From NCBI GenBank assembly GCA_027605045.1, contig JAQFWX010000028.1:124001-188000 (forward strand): a stretch of 64,000 nucleotides of DNA. Reading direction: 5' to 3'. Of this stretch, positions 33,578 to 44,532 are shown one piece after another. Below the pieces are notes generated by a model that was not told the DNA's origin, did no database searches, and saw nothing but the letters and a program-made list of their open reading frames with translations. Positions within the stretch are counted from its first letter, which is position 1. Every line of letters begins with the position of its first letter. The position numbers and the translations under genes were made by a program. The stretch comes from Phallus indusiatus. Lineage: Eukaryota > Basidiomycota > Agaricomycetes > Phallales > Phallaceae.

Positions 33578-34051
33578 ACAACCTTTTGAAGTTGAATCAG
33601 TAGATTTGTTTTTGTATGGTGTCAGTAGTCCTAGTACCGGAGAGGTAACAAGCCTGTATAACGGAGATAGTATATATAAATTTGCAATGTAATAAAAAGC
33701 TGTTAGCGCAGACAATCGTGCTAACTAAACTTTACGATACGGTCAGGGAAGGAAGGGAATTGGTGCTGTACGAAATAAAATAGATGCATTAAAATCTTGT
33801 GAGAAAGAGGTAAAATAATAAGGTAGGTAAACGTTCTGTAACGAGTTCGATTCAAATAATGAAAAATCAGGTTTATTGTCTATAGGGTCGCCCCCGGTCA
33901 GACATTGTACAATACATGTAATCTAAGCGTGTTCATATATAGCAAAATAATTCTAAAACATCTGTTCCCGTTGTCCGGATATGGCCAGTCCTTCAAGAAG
34001 GTGCTTCAGCCGTGTGATTTTGGGTCTGAGAGTGGATAGTAAGAAAGGTGT
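33578..34051. other. spacer and probable 3' end of a retroelement relic
   Basis: No gene is seen. Read on the minus strand, the coding relic at 34052-34393 is followed by about 170 bases ending near 33889 in a GC-rich motif (GTCGCCCCCGGTCAGACATT on +) that recurs near 736 and 17759. This may be the 3' end of the element. Confidence 0.35.
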
Positions 34052-34393
34052 CTAGCGTCTTGTTCGGGCTCTTTTGTTCTTCTTTGCTTTTCTGGCGTGC
34101 GTAGGATTTCCGGTTGCAAGTGCGCCGAATTGTTGAGCTAGGCGCTCTGTGCTATCGAGGAAGGTCCAGAGGGCGTTGAGGCTTCTCTCGTTGTTGAGCG
34201 AGCCGCGTAGGTTAAATAGGTAGTACGGGAGGGCTTTCCGCATGACGCCTCTGGCTGCTCGATATGCTGGACAATGTAAGAGGAAGTGCACGACTGTTTC
34301 GTTTATCTCCGCGCACTTTGGGCAAGTATTCGATTCAAAACCAAGCAGTAATAGACATGATTTTGTGCTATATAACCTGAGAGTGAGATACAC
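34052..34393 (-). mobile_element. relic of a retrotransposon pol C-terminus (zinc-knuckle-like end)
   Basis: The frame reads SNTCPKCAEINETVVHFLLHCPAYRAARGVMRKALP and ends LWTFLDSTERLAQQFG...KAKKNKRARTRR. The pattern CxxC...ETVxHFLLxCPAYxxxR with a following L...F...T.R is the usual C-terminus after the RNase H domain of non-LTR retrotransposon pol proteins in mushrooms. No reverse transcriptase or RNase H region is seen upstream, so it is a truncated copy, although 5' truncation usually leaves exactly this end. Confidence 0.6.
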
Positions 34394-34519
34394 GTACGCT
34401 TAACTGAAGCGATGCACTGAAGCTGTTGCTTTAGGGAAATGGAGTGGAAAAAATGTCGAAACTTTGATTGTTCTACTCGTATTGGTTTGGCCAAACAACA
34501 GGATTCAGACGTTGGGTGA

Positions 34520-35160
34520 TGTAAACGTTCACGTCGATTAGATCCAGCTTAAAACATAATCGAGGCTCTTTGAGCGCACCATAATATTTGCAAGTATCCA
34601 TGAAGCGAATCAGCGATGTTGACCAGAACTCGAAACGAGCCGAGCATACACCATTCCAGTAATTTCATCTTCTGGTCTCATCAAATTCACCTTAAAAATC
34701 ATATATTTACTTCCAGAGTCAGTACTAGTGTTCTGCCTTGACAATGATCCCTTTGTCTCATCCTTGTCTGCTTTGTCTGATGTCATTGAGAAGTTAGTGC
34801 GTCCCGACTCCCATGAAGTCGTCTAGTCCGACTCAGGCTCTGAGTTAGAAGCTGGAATTTAAATGAAGTTGTTCGTGCTTTGACGACGTTATGCATTGTT
34901 CCGGTGTACTCATGATGAATAGCAAAGCGTCGTAATTGACGTGAAAACTGTCGCCGTAATACGCTCCTAAATAAATTGAACTCGTTTAATTGTTGCACGA
35001 TTCGTGTTTTCAGAAATAAGGTTATATTTACATATTGATTCTTGTCTAATCCACTCGAAGATGTCGTTGGGCTTTTCATCGACGTCATCGTTCCCTGACT
35101 TTGATATGCTATTACTAGAAATCTCTTCCCATTCCGGTAATACTGTCTCTGAATACACAC
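34520..35160 (-). pseudogene. unrecognised, probably decayed coding region
   Basis: On the minus strand, frame pieces look protein-like: LPEWEEISSNSISKSGNDDVDEK and FEWIRQESICKYNLISENTN (about 35150-34970), SKYMIFKVNLMRPEDEITG (about 34710) and KYYGALKEPRLCFKLDLIDVN (about 34590-34530). They are in different frames or separated by stops. I do not recognise a family. The retroelement relic lies immediately downstream and may have interrupted the gene. Confidence 0.25.
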
Positions 35161-35927
35161 ACTAATACATACCGCGATTTTTTCCTAATTGGTGGAATCG
35201 CTTCCCGATTCATACGGGACCGCAATCGATATTATCTCGGACGCGAAATGATGCGACGCGGCGAGGTAGGTGAAGAACACCGCGATCTGATAGGAACTGA
35301 TCGAATCTCATTCTCGAGCCTGCCTGATGGTTGAAGAAAGCCTAAATCAAGATAAGGCAATCAGTTTACAAACCGTGAAAACCCAAGGTTGGGTGATCAA
35401 TATGTGGAAGGAACCTCGTCGGTGTCGCGATAATCTTTCTTCGTCAGAAATTTTGAACAGAGGAGAATGTCGGAACGACAAATACAACATGTTAAGATTA
35501 TTTTAATTTTGATCCGATAATATTCAATCCGGCTAAACTATCCCCGGTTCATCTTGCATTGCCTTTCCTTATTACTCAATGCCATGATCTACTCCCCACC
35601 TACTGGGTAGGATCTAATAGGCGCGACCTAGCTGATTTAAGCAAAAGTATATTATGGAAGGTGTTATGAAAGACATGACTTTCAAATAACAAATTAGTGC
35701 CCTTCAATGCCATGACCAAGAAAACTCATAAACGCATCCGGCGAACTCAGGGTCGTTTGATGGCCGAGAAATTTGTCCGAATAATATTCAAATAAGAATG
35801 CGACCCTGAAACTGAAAGGAAAAAAAACAAAGTGCCTGAAGAATTTACTTGCGATCAGCTTACCCTAATTGTTTCGAAAACAAACATATAATGCGTGGTA
35901 CGCTCAATTCGACCTGCTCGCAAGAAA
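35161..35927. other. spacer upstream of FAD paralog 4
   Basis: No gene is seen. It should contain the promoter of FAD paralog 4. An upstream ATG at 35891 opens a 24-codon frame overlapping the main start at 35928. Confidence 0.3.
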
Positions 35928-38023
35928 ATGCATTTCCTCGTTTCCCCCTTTGTCCTTCTCATAGCAATCGCAATTTATAGACTCCTCTCCTTCGTGATTA
36001 ATAAATTCTTGTGGAATAGGCTTTCTATTGTCAAAGACATTTATCTTCTTTCCAGAACCAGACCCACGAACGAAAAGCTTCAGGGCACGGCGATCATTTG
36101 TGGTGGCAGGTGAGATAACAGTGATTGTCATGGATTACTGATCTGCTGACTGACTTCATTTCTTTCAGCTTTGCTGGACTATTCACTGCTCGAGTTTGTG
36201 CAAATCATTTTGAGAAGGTCCTCATCATTGAACCGGAAGAATGGGTTGCCACTGGTAAAGGAAAGTTCCCAACCCCTGAGTCGCCGAAAAGGTCTCGAGT
36301 AGCACAATATGGAGTATACCATCATTTTCGGCTTATTGTGACAAGTGCGATGAAAGAGATGTTTGGTAGTCAAACCCTCGAAAAATCCATTCAAAGTTTG
36401 GGAGGAAGGTAGACTTAAGACTTGCTTGTGATGGACCAAAACACTTACTACATAGGACCTGCATAGACTTACATTGTGTTCCAACGTATACTGGATGTCC
36501 GGGTTTCCCATGCTGATTCCTTCTGGGTTTCCTTACCACTCTGGAAACATCTACCCTTCCACTATCAGTATGGCTAGACCATCTTTTGAGACGATGTTAC
36601 GTCGCTTGGTGCTACAAACGTGTAACGAAGTCAAATACTTTCATGGAACTGTAGTTGGCTTGGTCCACGATCAGGCCACCAATAGAGTCACAGGTGTAAA
36701 CGTGAGATTGCCAAATGGTGACAGTACTGAATTAAAGGGCAGTTTAGTTATAGGTAAATCAGAATTACTCACTTAGAGTCCCTTGATTTGCGTTAACGAC
36801 GCCCTCCTTGTTCAGATGCCACCGGATCGTTTATGGGCGGATTTCGTTGGCTCAAAGCGCTACCCAAATTTTCAAACTCTCGATTGGACGATTTGAAATT
36901 AACATTCGACCCTAAAGTCAGCTATACTAATATCGAATTTACACTTCCACCGAACGTAGAAGAAGATTTCCGAAAATATGGGTTACCTACTGACGCCGAT
37001 GCCGACAGCAAACAATATGCATCTATGCCTATGGATGGAGTGAACGATAATCTCTTCGTTATCGAGAAGAGAGAGAAAAATCTCCGTAAGCTCTATCTGT
37101 TAGTCTTTGAGCTGAGACAACTTACGTCTGTTTCTAGTTCAAATGGGTTGTGGTGGGTATAATTGGAGCGGAAAAATCCGAAGCGTAAGCGACATCGAGG
37201 AGTTCGTGAGGCAGTTGAAACTGAAGCAACCATTGCCTGAATGGATTTATGATCTGCTCCACACTCTACAAAGCGAAGATGTTCCCGCGACTTTTGTGGA
37301 TAGCAAATTCCGTGAGTTCTTGAAAACTTTCGTTTGAACAGTGCACTCTGAAACCAAATGAAGCGCTTGCGGTGCATATAAAATATAGCGAATTGAATGA
37401 TATACCATCTAATTTTATAGTAGTTGGGGATTCTCAGTCACAGACAGATCCTATTTTCGGGTAAGAGGGGGTTTAAATTTCCAAGTTTAACAATCAAATT
37501 GACTATTTGGTGTGCAGTCAGGGATGCCCCAAAATATGTGCCAACGCAATTATTCTAAATTATCATCTACATCAAATCAAATCAACTGGTCCCTTACCGC
37601 CAACGTTCGCTAATACGTTTCTCCTCGATGTACAGACTCGGACAGAGCATATTTGGTCTATTTATTTCATTTGATTGCTACTAGTACACAAGTGTTCTGA
37701 ATTGCATATCTCACAGGACGTCTATGAAACTCATAGATTATAATTTCCCAACAACAATTCCTATCGCAGGGGAAAATGTTGAAACGACTTCTTGGTTTAT
37801 GCGGACTTACAGTAACATATTAATGGTTTTGGCGGCTAAAGTACTTATTTCGTCTTGTCTGAAACATAGCGCTAACTTATTAAATCAAGGACGCTGATGT
37901 GAGTGGTGTCTTTTATCGGCAGGTGGGTTGGTTAGAACCGGCGACAGCTACATTCGCGCCATGGATAATTAGACGAGTTTGTTGGGCTTGGATCAAACAA
38001 TACTTCGGATACGAGATTTTATA
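35928..38023 (+). CDS. FAD-dependent oxidoreductase, membrane-anchored (paralog 4)
   Basis: The ATG at 35928 gives MHFLVSPFVLLIAIAIYRLL, a membrane anchor. The order of blocks is as in paralog 2: CGG/SFAGLFTARVCANHF, KVLIIEPEEW, VAQYGVYHHFR, TMLRRLVLQTCNEV, GTVVGLVHDQATNRVTGVNV, DATGSFMGGFRWLK, CGGYNWSGK, VVGDSQSQTDPIFG, QGCPKICANAIILN, RTEHIW and WIIRRVCWAWIKQYFGYEIL. The exon after the fifth intron joins only if AATGAAG (about 37352) is used as acceptor, giving FPLAVHIKYSEL. With that choice all nine exons read through. GDS replaces the usual GDA in the FAD motif, a mild change. Function is as for the other paralogs; the substrate is unknown. Confidence 0.8.
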
Positions 38024-39053
38024 GCTAATTGGTAATATATGAATTAACTTATTTTTCCGGCTATGTATAAAATGTTTCTTTACTTCGGCGCAATGATGTG
38101 CCGCCGGTTGACATTGGGGTTACCATTGTCTCTGTGGGTTTTAGTTTAAAGTTTTACTAACATCAATCTCGCGGTGTTCAGAGACAAGACCCTTGCATTT
38201 TGGTGCTACATATGATAAATTTGCATATGTAACAAAAGTAACAAAACTGCTTTTTCGGTTTTCGGCTGGATACAAAAATAAGGACATGACTCGGAAGTGG
38301 ACGGGCCCGCGCACATTGGACCACAGCTGTTGCCAAAAAATGCAATCGTATCAATCTCGACCGAGAAAATTATTATTCAATAAGGAGTTTCGTTGGCAAG
38401 AGCTTCGTCATGTTATAAGCCTTGTCCGAGACCACTAGGATAGGGCTGACGCCAACTTCGATGAAGCCGAAAATACCTGTACAACTTCGACGAAGAGTAG
38501 ATGGAGGAGGCGAACGGTTTATGTCTGGAAAACCGCTATTGATCTATCACTGAAGGATAAGGATGAATAAATCCATATGATAATTAGAGGAAATACATAT
38601 TATTGCGCTATATAACACCTTGTATAATATGTCTACATGAATCGCTACAACAAATCAGTCAGCGCGTATTTGCTTTATGGTTAGGGTTAGCCCCGTATTC
38701 TACCCAAAAAAATAGCCCGGCCACCCCAGAGGGGGTAGACCAGGACAGGAAAATATTGAGACAGTGCATGCAGCATTTGCCACATACAAACCATAAGCTT
38801 CGACTGAGGACAATTTGTCGCCGTACTATGGCCGACTCCTATGGCCCGCGAACACAAAACATGAAGGCACTCGCGCCATCAAGGTAAGTATGAGAGACAG
38901 TAATGTCAGTGACGAGCTTTTTATATGGTTTTGGGTGGTTGCGCACGGACCACGTTTGTTAGCGGAAGGTACACATATTCAAATTGAGTCACGCCCTTTG
39001 TGAGAGATAAGATATGTAAGATAAGATATAAGATGAGATCATGTTCCATTTCT
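38024..39053. other. 1-kb spacer between convergent genes
   Basis: No gene is supported. Open frames up to 94 codons (38603-38887) show no family resemblance. Confidence 0.3.
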
Positions 39054-40863
39054 TTATTTAAGCTGAATAAGCGAAGATGAGGCTGCTAGTTTAACTAAAA
39101 AGATTTTCGTTTCAGATAGGACAATCAAGTTTCCTGGCTCTGTGAAGACGTGATTGGCGCTAAACATGCCAGTAAATATTTTGCCTAAAAGCACTCCTTG
39201 TGGATTAAAGACCTTTTCAAAAACGACGGTTATTGATATATGTTTGAGTTGGGGAGCGATGAAATAACTCACCTGCACTCCATCACGGCTAGATACATAA
39301 ACGTTGCCCTTTGCATCCGTTGAGATACCGTCTGGGACGCCGGTATCAATCCAGGTCAATACACGTCTGTTTAGGAAGGTTTGACTGATAGGATCCACAT
39401 CGAAAGCATATCTGAAATTTTATTGATTTGACTGCAGCATATCGCAGAGATATAGATAGATAACGTACACCATCGCCGGTAAAGTCGCGTCGTAGCCGCC
39501 TCTAACATTGGCAGCACCACTATCCCCGCTGTGGAACGCAATTATCAACGCTAAGCAAAGCAAAAAATCGCTCTGCTTACATATACGCAATGCGACCATC
39601 CGGTGAAAATGCAATACCATTACATTTGTCAAATCCGTCCGCTACAACACGCACTTCACCTGACTGCGGATCCAAGCGATAGACTTGACTGGGAAGCTGG
39701 GGAAGTGATCATATAGTTGTTAGTGAGTAAGACGCTTGCTAGCCGGAAAAAAAGCGCGAACTTGGGGTTCGGGCCTGAAATGGTTTATGAAGCCATATCT
39801 AGCAAAATGATGTTGGTAGCGTGAGGACAAGGAAAACAGCGCAATGTATTTATTTTGATGTTACTAACACCGTGTCTGTGAAAAAAATAGCACCGCTTTT
39901 AGGGTGTATTTTCACATCATTCAGCGAGTTAAATTGACGTCCGTGAATGTTATCCAAAATTGTGGTTGAATTATACGGTGGGCGGGGATTGACTAAGGCA
40001 ATATGAGGTGGTGAATGTGCTCGTCCGGACCCTACTAGTAAGATGTTCTTCCCAAAAGGTGTTCCGCCATTGACCATTTCAACTGGCGGATTAACGGGCA
40101 CCTAAAATCCTAACTCAGTAACTATATATCTCTCTCAGTTAAAAAAAATCACCTCCTCAAATGGAAGATCAAGGTCCTTTGGCTGGTCAAAGTCAATGCC
40201 GCTGAGTTTGATACGAAAAACCCGATTGTTGTGTGTCCAGTTGCTCATACCAAGGGGACCCTAAACTCAGATTCAACGACTGATTTCAATCAACAAATTT
40301 CAAAATTTACTCCGTTGTTACTGGAGAAAAAAAGGTGCCGCTCAATGGGATCGTACACTGGAGCCTTTAGCATTATGGAATGTTAAGATATCATTTCGGA
40401 GAGTGCAGTGAATTCGAGTCGTACTTCATGTGCAAAAGCATAATCGTCACGCTTCGAAATAAGACGAACTGAAGGGTTTGGACCCAGGATGTCATAAAAG
40501 GCAGGGTTCCATATTTGAAAGTGCGGCGAAGGTGTGTTGAATGGATTGAAAGCTGTTGTAACATTACGAAATGATCCATCTTCACCTAGCACATTATGGA
40601 GTCGAGGATCAATCAACTCCAGCGATCGTTAAACTATTTCCAAATTTTGAATAGAGAAGCTAATTTCAACGCACAATAGATTGCGGTGGTAATGGTCTAC
40701 TCGGTGGGGTAAATGATATCCATTGTTTGAAAGACTCTGAATCTCCCCATGCATAAACTAGGTAACCTGAAATACCGAATGAGAACAGCAAGGCTACAAT
40801 GTGATACAATGTGCTTGGCTCTCTTTGCATTTCACGGGGATGAGATGACTTGGGAGCGGCCAT
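39054..40863 (-). CDS. SMP-30/gluconolactonase-like beta-propeller protein, membrane-anchored
   Basis: It is probably a metal-dependent lactonase or esterase of the SMP-30/gluconolactonase/strictosidine-synthase-like class. The ATG at 40863 gives a cytosolic stub, then a membrane segment (LYHIVALLFSFGISGYLVYAW). After introns come FQIWNPAFYDIL, the metal-site loop FNSLNDVKIHPKSGAIFFTDT (about 39930-39870), KCNGIAFSPDGRIAY (about 39640-39590) and TGVPDGISTDAKGNVYVSS (about 39350-39290). The N-N-D set in LNDV, CNGI and PDGI matches the usual metal ligands of the six-bladed propeller. Stop is at 39054. Around seven exons join without an obvious break. Its neighbours are FAD paralog 4 (convergent) and the glycosyltransferase. 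Confidence 0.75.
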
Positions 40864-42005
40864 TGCTGTTCCCGGTCTCACGACTCGCAAACCGGAGAAG
40901 ATATCGATTGCGCGGTAAAGGCGTCTATTACATAAACGGCCTCATTCTTAGCGGGCACACTTCTTCCGTCTTTACCGACTGCTAACAAGTTTTTGTTACT
41001 GGTCGCCACTGCGCAGGCATATGATATTTTAGGTGCTATTCGGAGGCTGTGGAATCCTATCGATAGAAATAATTGTTGCGGTTACAGAACAATATAGCCG
41101 TTGAATACTCTAAACGTCACGACCTCTTTACACCGCTTCTATCTTTCTGGATCTCGAAGATCTTGAAGTTCACGTATGGGACTAGCCTATCGGTACTCTA
41201 ACAACCTGATAATGAGGCTTCGTTAATCCCGACCTCCGGGCTCATACATTGGGTACATTGTACATCTCGCCGAACCAGACGTCCTTCCTTCCCGTGTCAC
41301 GTATCTATTCAAACCATTACACAAAAAGAGCTTAACCTCATCCCGAAATTCATACATACGAATCAAACGGGTCTCGATCTTGAGAAAGTTTGGTTGGCTG
41401 CTCATTCCTAACGGTGTTTTCTCGTTGTCAAATCATAGGTCTCCATCTGTGGAAAGATAACACGCAACTGCCAATAAACTATACAATATCATTTAGAATA
41501 TCAACGCAGTGATCTTGATGTATATTAATTATCTCCCTTATTTGGGTGATAGATGTGCTTCGGACAAGCCTTGACTTCTGGAAAGAATGATATGAAAATG
41601 TTGATGCTGCAAAGAGGAGCTTACACGTGCATCCGGGACAGGAAGTTTTACGTCAAACGTTGAGCTTGTCGCGGTTGCAATTTCATATCCGTTCTAGTCT
41701 GTTCTACTCAATGCGCTAGTCTTGGTGTAATCTAGTATAATCGTCACACACTCCATTGCATGCACACAACACAATGCGCGTAGCGCGTAATCGTTTTTCA
41801 GCATCCTAAGATCAATATCACCATCAGGATTAATCTCCTAACGACGGTTTATACGATGTTTCCTCAAACCTTATTCACTCTTTGTGGTTGTGGTCCTTAA
41901 TATTCGTACATTCTATTCAAAACATATAAACGTACAACAAAACACCAAGTCATCTCATCTTGTAGCTCAGATCCCTCCCTTTCTATCACCCAAACCCCAT
42001 CTTAC
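40864..42005. other. 1.1-kb spacer
   Basis: It separates the 5' end of the SMP-30-like gene from the 3' end of the glycosyltransferase; both are on the minus strand. No gene is seen. Confidence 0.3.
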
Positions 42006-44532
42006 TCAACGCCTATCGTCCTTGTAGTCACAGTTGACGAACCTTCGTATGAATCGTTTCGCAGTTTCGTGACTAACCCCCCCATCCATCCACGCCGCTC
42101 TGAGACGTTCACCCATCTTCATTGCATTCTCTTTTTTACGCTGACCATCCGGCCCACGTGCACGAGCCAACACGTCGATGAACTCAGCCCGGATCATCTC
42201 CTGCGATGCAACAGCAGTAGCAGGAGATAGGTCGTTGTCTGTCATCACATGTTGTTGTGTATGATAGCGACGTTCATCGTGTGACGGTCCGTACAGTGGC
42301 GAATCAAAAGAGAGAGGCGATATGGGCGAGAGTAATTCGGAAGGTGTGATGGGTGGAGGGATGGTTAGTCTCGGGGGATAAGAAGTTGATGGTCTTGTCA
42401 GGGGGGATGTAGAAGGTGATGATGATATGGATGACAATGATGATGATGATGGGTATGGATCCATTGTTTTTGAGGAAGACAAGTATGATAGTGATGGATG
42501 GGTATGTCTGTACATTCGCCTCCGTCCGAGACCGGTTCGGACTTGCACAAGTTCGTACCCACAGTCTAGCACGGCAGATACATATAAAGCGTTGGCAGGT
42601 TGATCCGCTTCCTGTGGCCAACATATTCTGAGAACATTGTCAGAAGATTCAACTATGTATAGTGTGAGAAACAACATACAAAGGCACGCCTTGGTACAAA
42701 GCCTCCAGTACACTATTAGCTCCACAATGTGTGATGAACCAACCAGTAGCCTACGAAAACGTCTCAGACTTAGAGAGTTGAACGAAGAATCGCCGAAGTA
42801 TTCTTTACCTCATGTTCCAAAACAACACCTTGCTGAACCCATTCAAGTAGAAGTCCAGTCTGTGAATCGGCTAGTCTTGTCGACAAGTCGTTTGGGATAG
42901 CGAACCCTCCAGATGAAGCATGTGAGAAGATCTTTACAAGGAAAGTCAATTGCTGATGATATTGATACAAGAAGATGTAACACTGACAAAGGGTATGTCT
43001 AGGTCCAGTAAAGTATGGATCAACTCCCAGACATGTGCGCACTCCTTGGGCCAAAAAACGCTGCCAAAGGATATCTAGAAACGCATGAGGAAAGCTTTAT
43101 GTCGAGTTTTGACAGGGTTCAACATACATATATCAACGAATGCCGCCCATGCTGTTCTAACGCCAGATCAAGCAGTCGACGTACTTTCATGTCATTGGAA
43201 GACGTAGGATGGCTAATCGATGACGCTAACGAATTGACAGATACGGACTTCAACATATCGCCGCCGGTGGATTTCATGGTTTTGGAAAGGTACACTCGTT
43301 CTTCTTCGTCTTCTATGAACCCTGCACCTTTTCCTCCGATTTTCCAATCGCCCGTTGTGCCAACCCCAACTGCAAAATACTCTTTGCCTTCCTCGTAAAA
43401 CCAATCATGTACTGCTTGCGTGCTTTCTGGTTCGTAAGATTCACAAGATAGGGATAGTGCACCAGATGCAAGATTGAGCGATGAATAGCCTGGTTTTAGC
43501 AATGTTTAATCCGTTTGTTTCGTTCGCATCGAGCACTTTTGGGATTTACCTTTTTGAATGCACCAGGGTATGCGGGATGGTGCTCTTGGTTCTTGTGGAT
43601 GCCATTCATGATCATAGTGAGGTGGTAGACCTGGTATGTGCACGAGCTTATTCGAACATCTCCGGTAGACCTGGGATCAAAGAAGTGCCGTAAGCGAAAC
43701 CGCAACCCAGTAAGGAAAAGGTACAGTAAATCCAGACTTACCTCTCCAGAACAGTCCTCTCCTCTTCGGTTTCCACCGCAAGCTTGAACATAGTCCTCAA
43801 TTTTCATAGCTAGATCCCCGACACCGCCTCTAGACTCATCGCCAAACAGGCGAATAAGAGATGAAGCTGGAGTTGCGACCCACACGAGAATCGGAACGCT
43901 GCTTCCAGTTATAGAATATGTGACATTTGTGGCAAAATGAGAGCAAATCTGAGTAGAGAAATTTGAATTCACTTCGAGGAACTGAGTTGATGACTCCTCT
44001 CACATCAGTGATAACAAGGGTTGGCTTTACGTTCCACGCAGGATGTATAGTTCCGGTCCAGGCGCATGTCACGGGTCGACAGTGTAGCATGTCGACATAC
44101 ATCTGTTGATAGTTCTGGGCAATAGTTCCCATAGAAAAAACGTGCTCCTGCACGGAAGGCACAAGTGACCCTAGTCCGATGACCCTAAATGAATAGGTAA
44201 GGCAATAATAAGCTTCTTATCGGGGTTTTGTTGAGCAAGAAAAAATGCTTTCTCACCGGACAAATTTAGATTTCTCTTGCGCAGAGGACTGTAGAAAGTA
44301 CTGCGCAAACTCTACTTGGACTCGAGATACGTTGTCACCAGCAATTAGAAACGTTATGTAGACAGGATGCAGATGTAGTATACGTGCAATGAATGCACAA
44401 AGAGGACGGACATGACCCCTATAGGAATGGAAATGGAGTACGTGTTAGCTAGCGTACGTTGGAATGTGGAAGGGGGTTACAGACGCACCAGGCAGGAATG
44501 GGCATGACGACCAAATGAGCAATAGGATGCAT
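42006..44532 (-). CDS. UDP-glycosyltransferase (GT1 family)
   Basis: It transfers a sugar from a UDP-sugar to a small lipophilic acceptor. The ATG at 44532 opens MHPIAHLVVMPIPAW, and after an intron GHVRPLCAFIARIL, the usual N-terminal block. Next are VPSVQEHVFSMGTIAQNY and HCRPVTCAWTGTIHPAWNVKPTLVITD (about 44150-44010), HIPGLPPHYDHEWHPQEP (about 43620), YEPESTQAVHDWFYEEGKEY (about 43430), GLLLEWVQQGVVLEHE, GWFITHCGANSVLEALYQGVPL and ICWPQEADQPANALYVSA, which together form the UDP-sugar signature (42850-42570). The expected C-terminal helix appears as RAEFIDVLARARGPDGQ. Between YELVQVRTG and that helix sits a Ser/Pro-rich insert (about 42500-42260) coded partly by a GAT-type microsatellite, which is unusual. 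All exons found join in frame; roughly ten are needed. Confidence 0.82.
42413..42462. repeat. GAT-rich simple repeat inside the glycosyltransferase
   Basis: A run of GATGATGAT-like units on the + strand codes on the minus strand for a Ser-rich stretch (SSSSLSSISSSPSTS). Slippage at this repeat could vary the length of the insert between strains. Confidence 0.75.

Noticed and set aside
38684..38700. GGTTAGGGTTAGCC, two telomere-like TTAGGG units
   Set aside because: Only two units occur, with no array around them; this is expected by chance.
40391..40585. Second minus frame overlapping the SMP-30-like gene
   Set aside because: It overlaps the better frame carrying FQIWNPAFYDIL and lacks family motifs.
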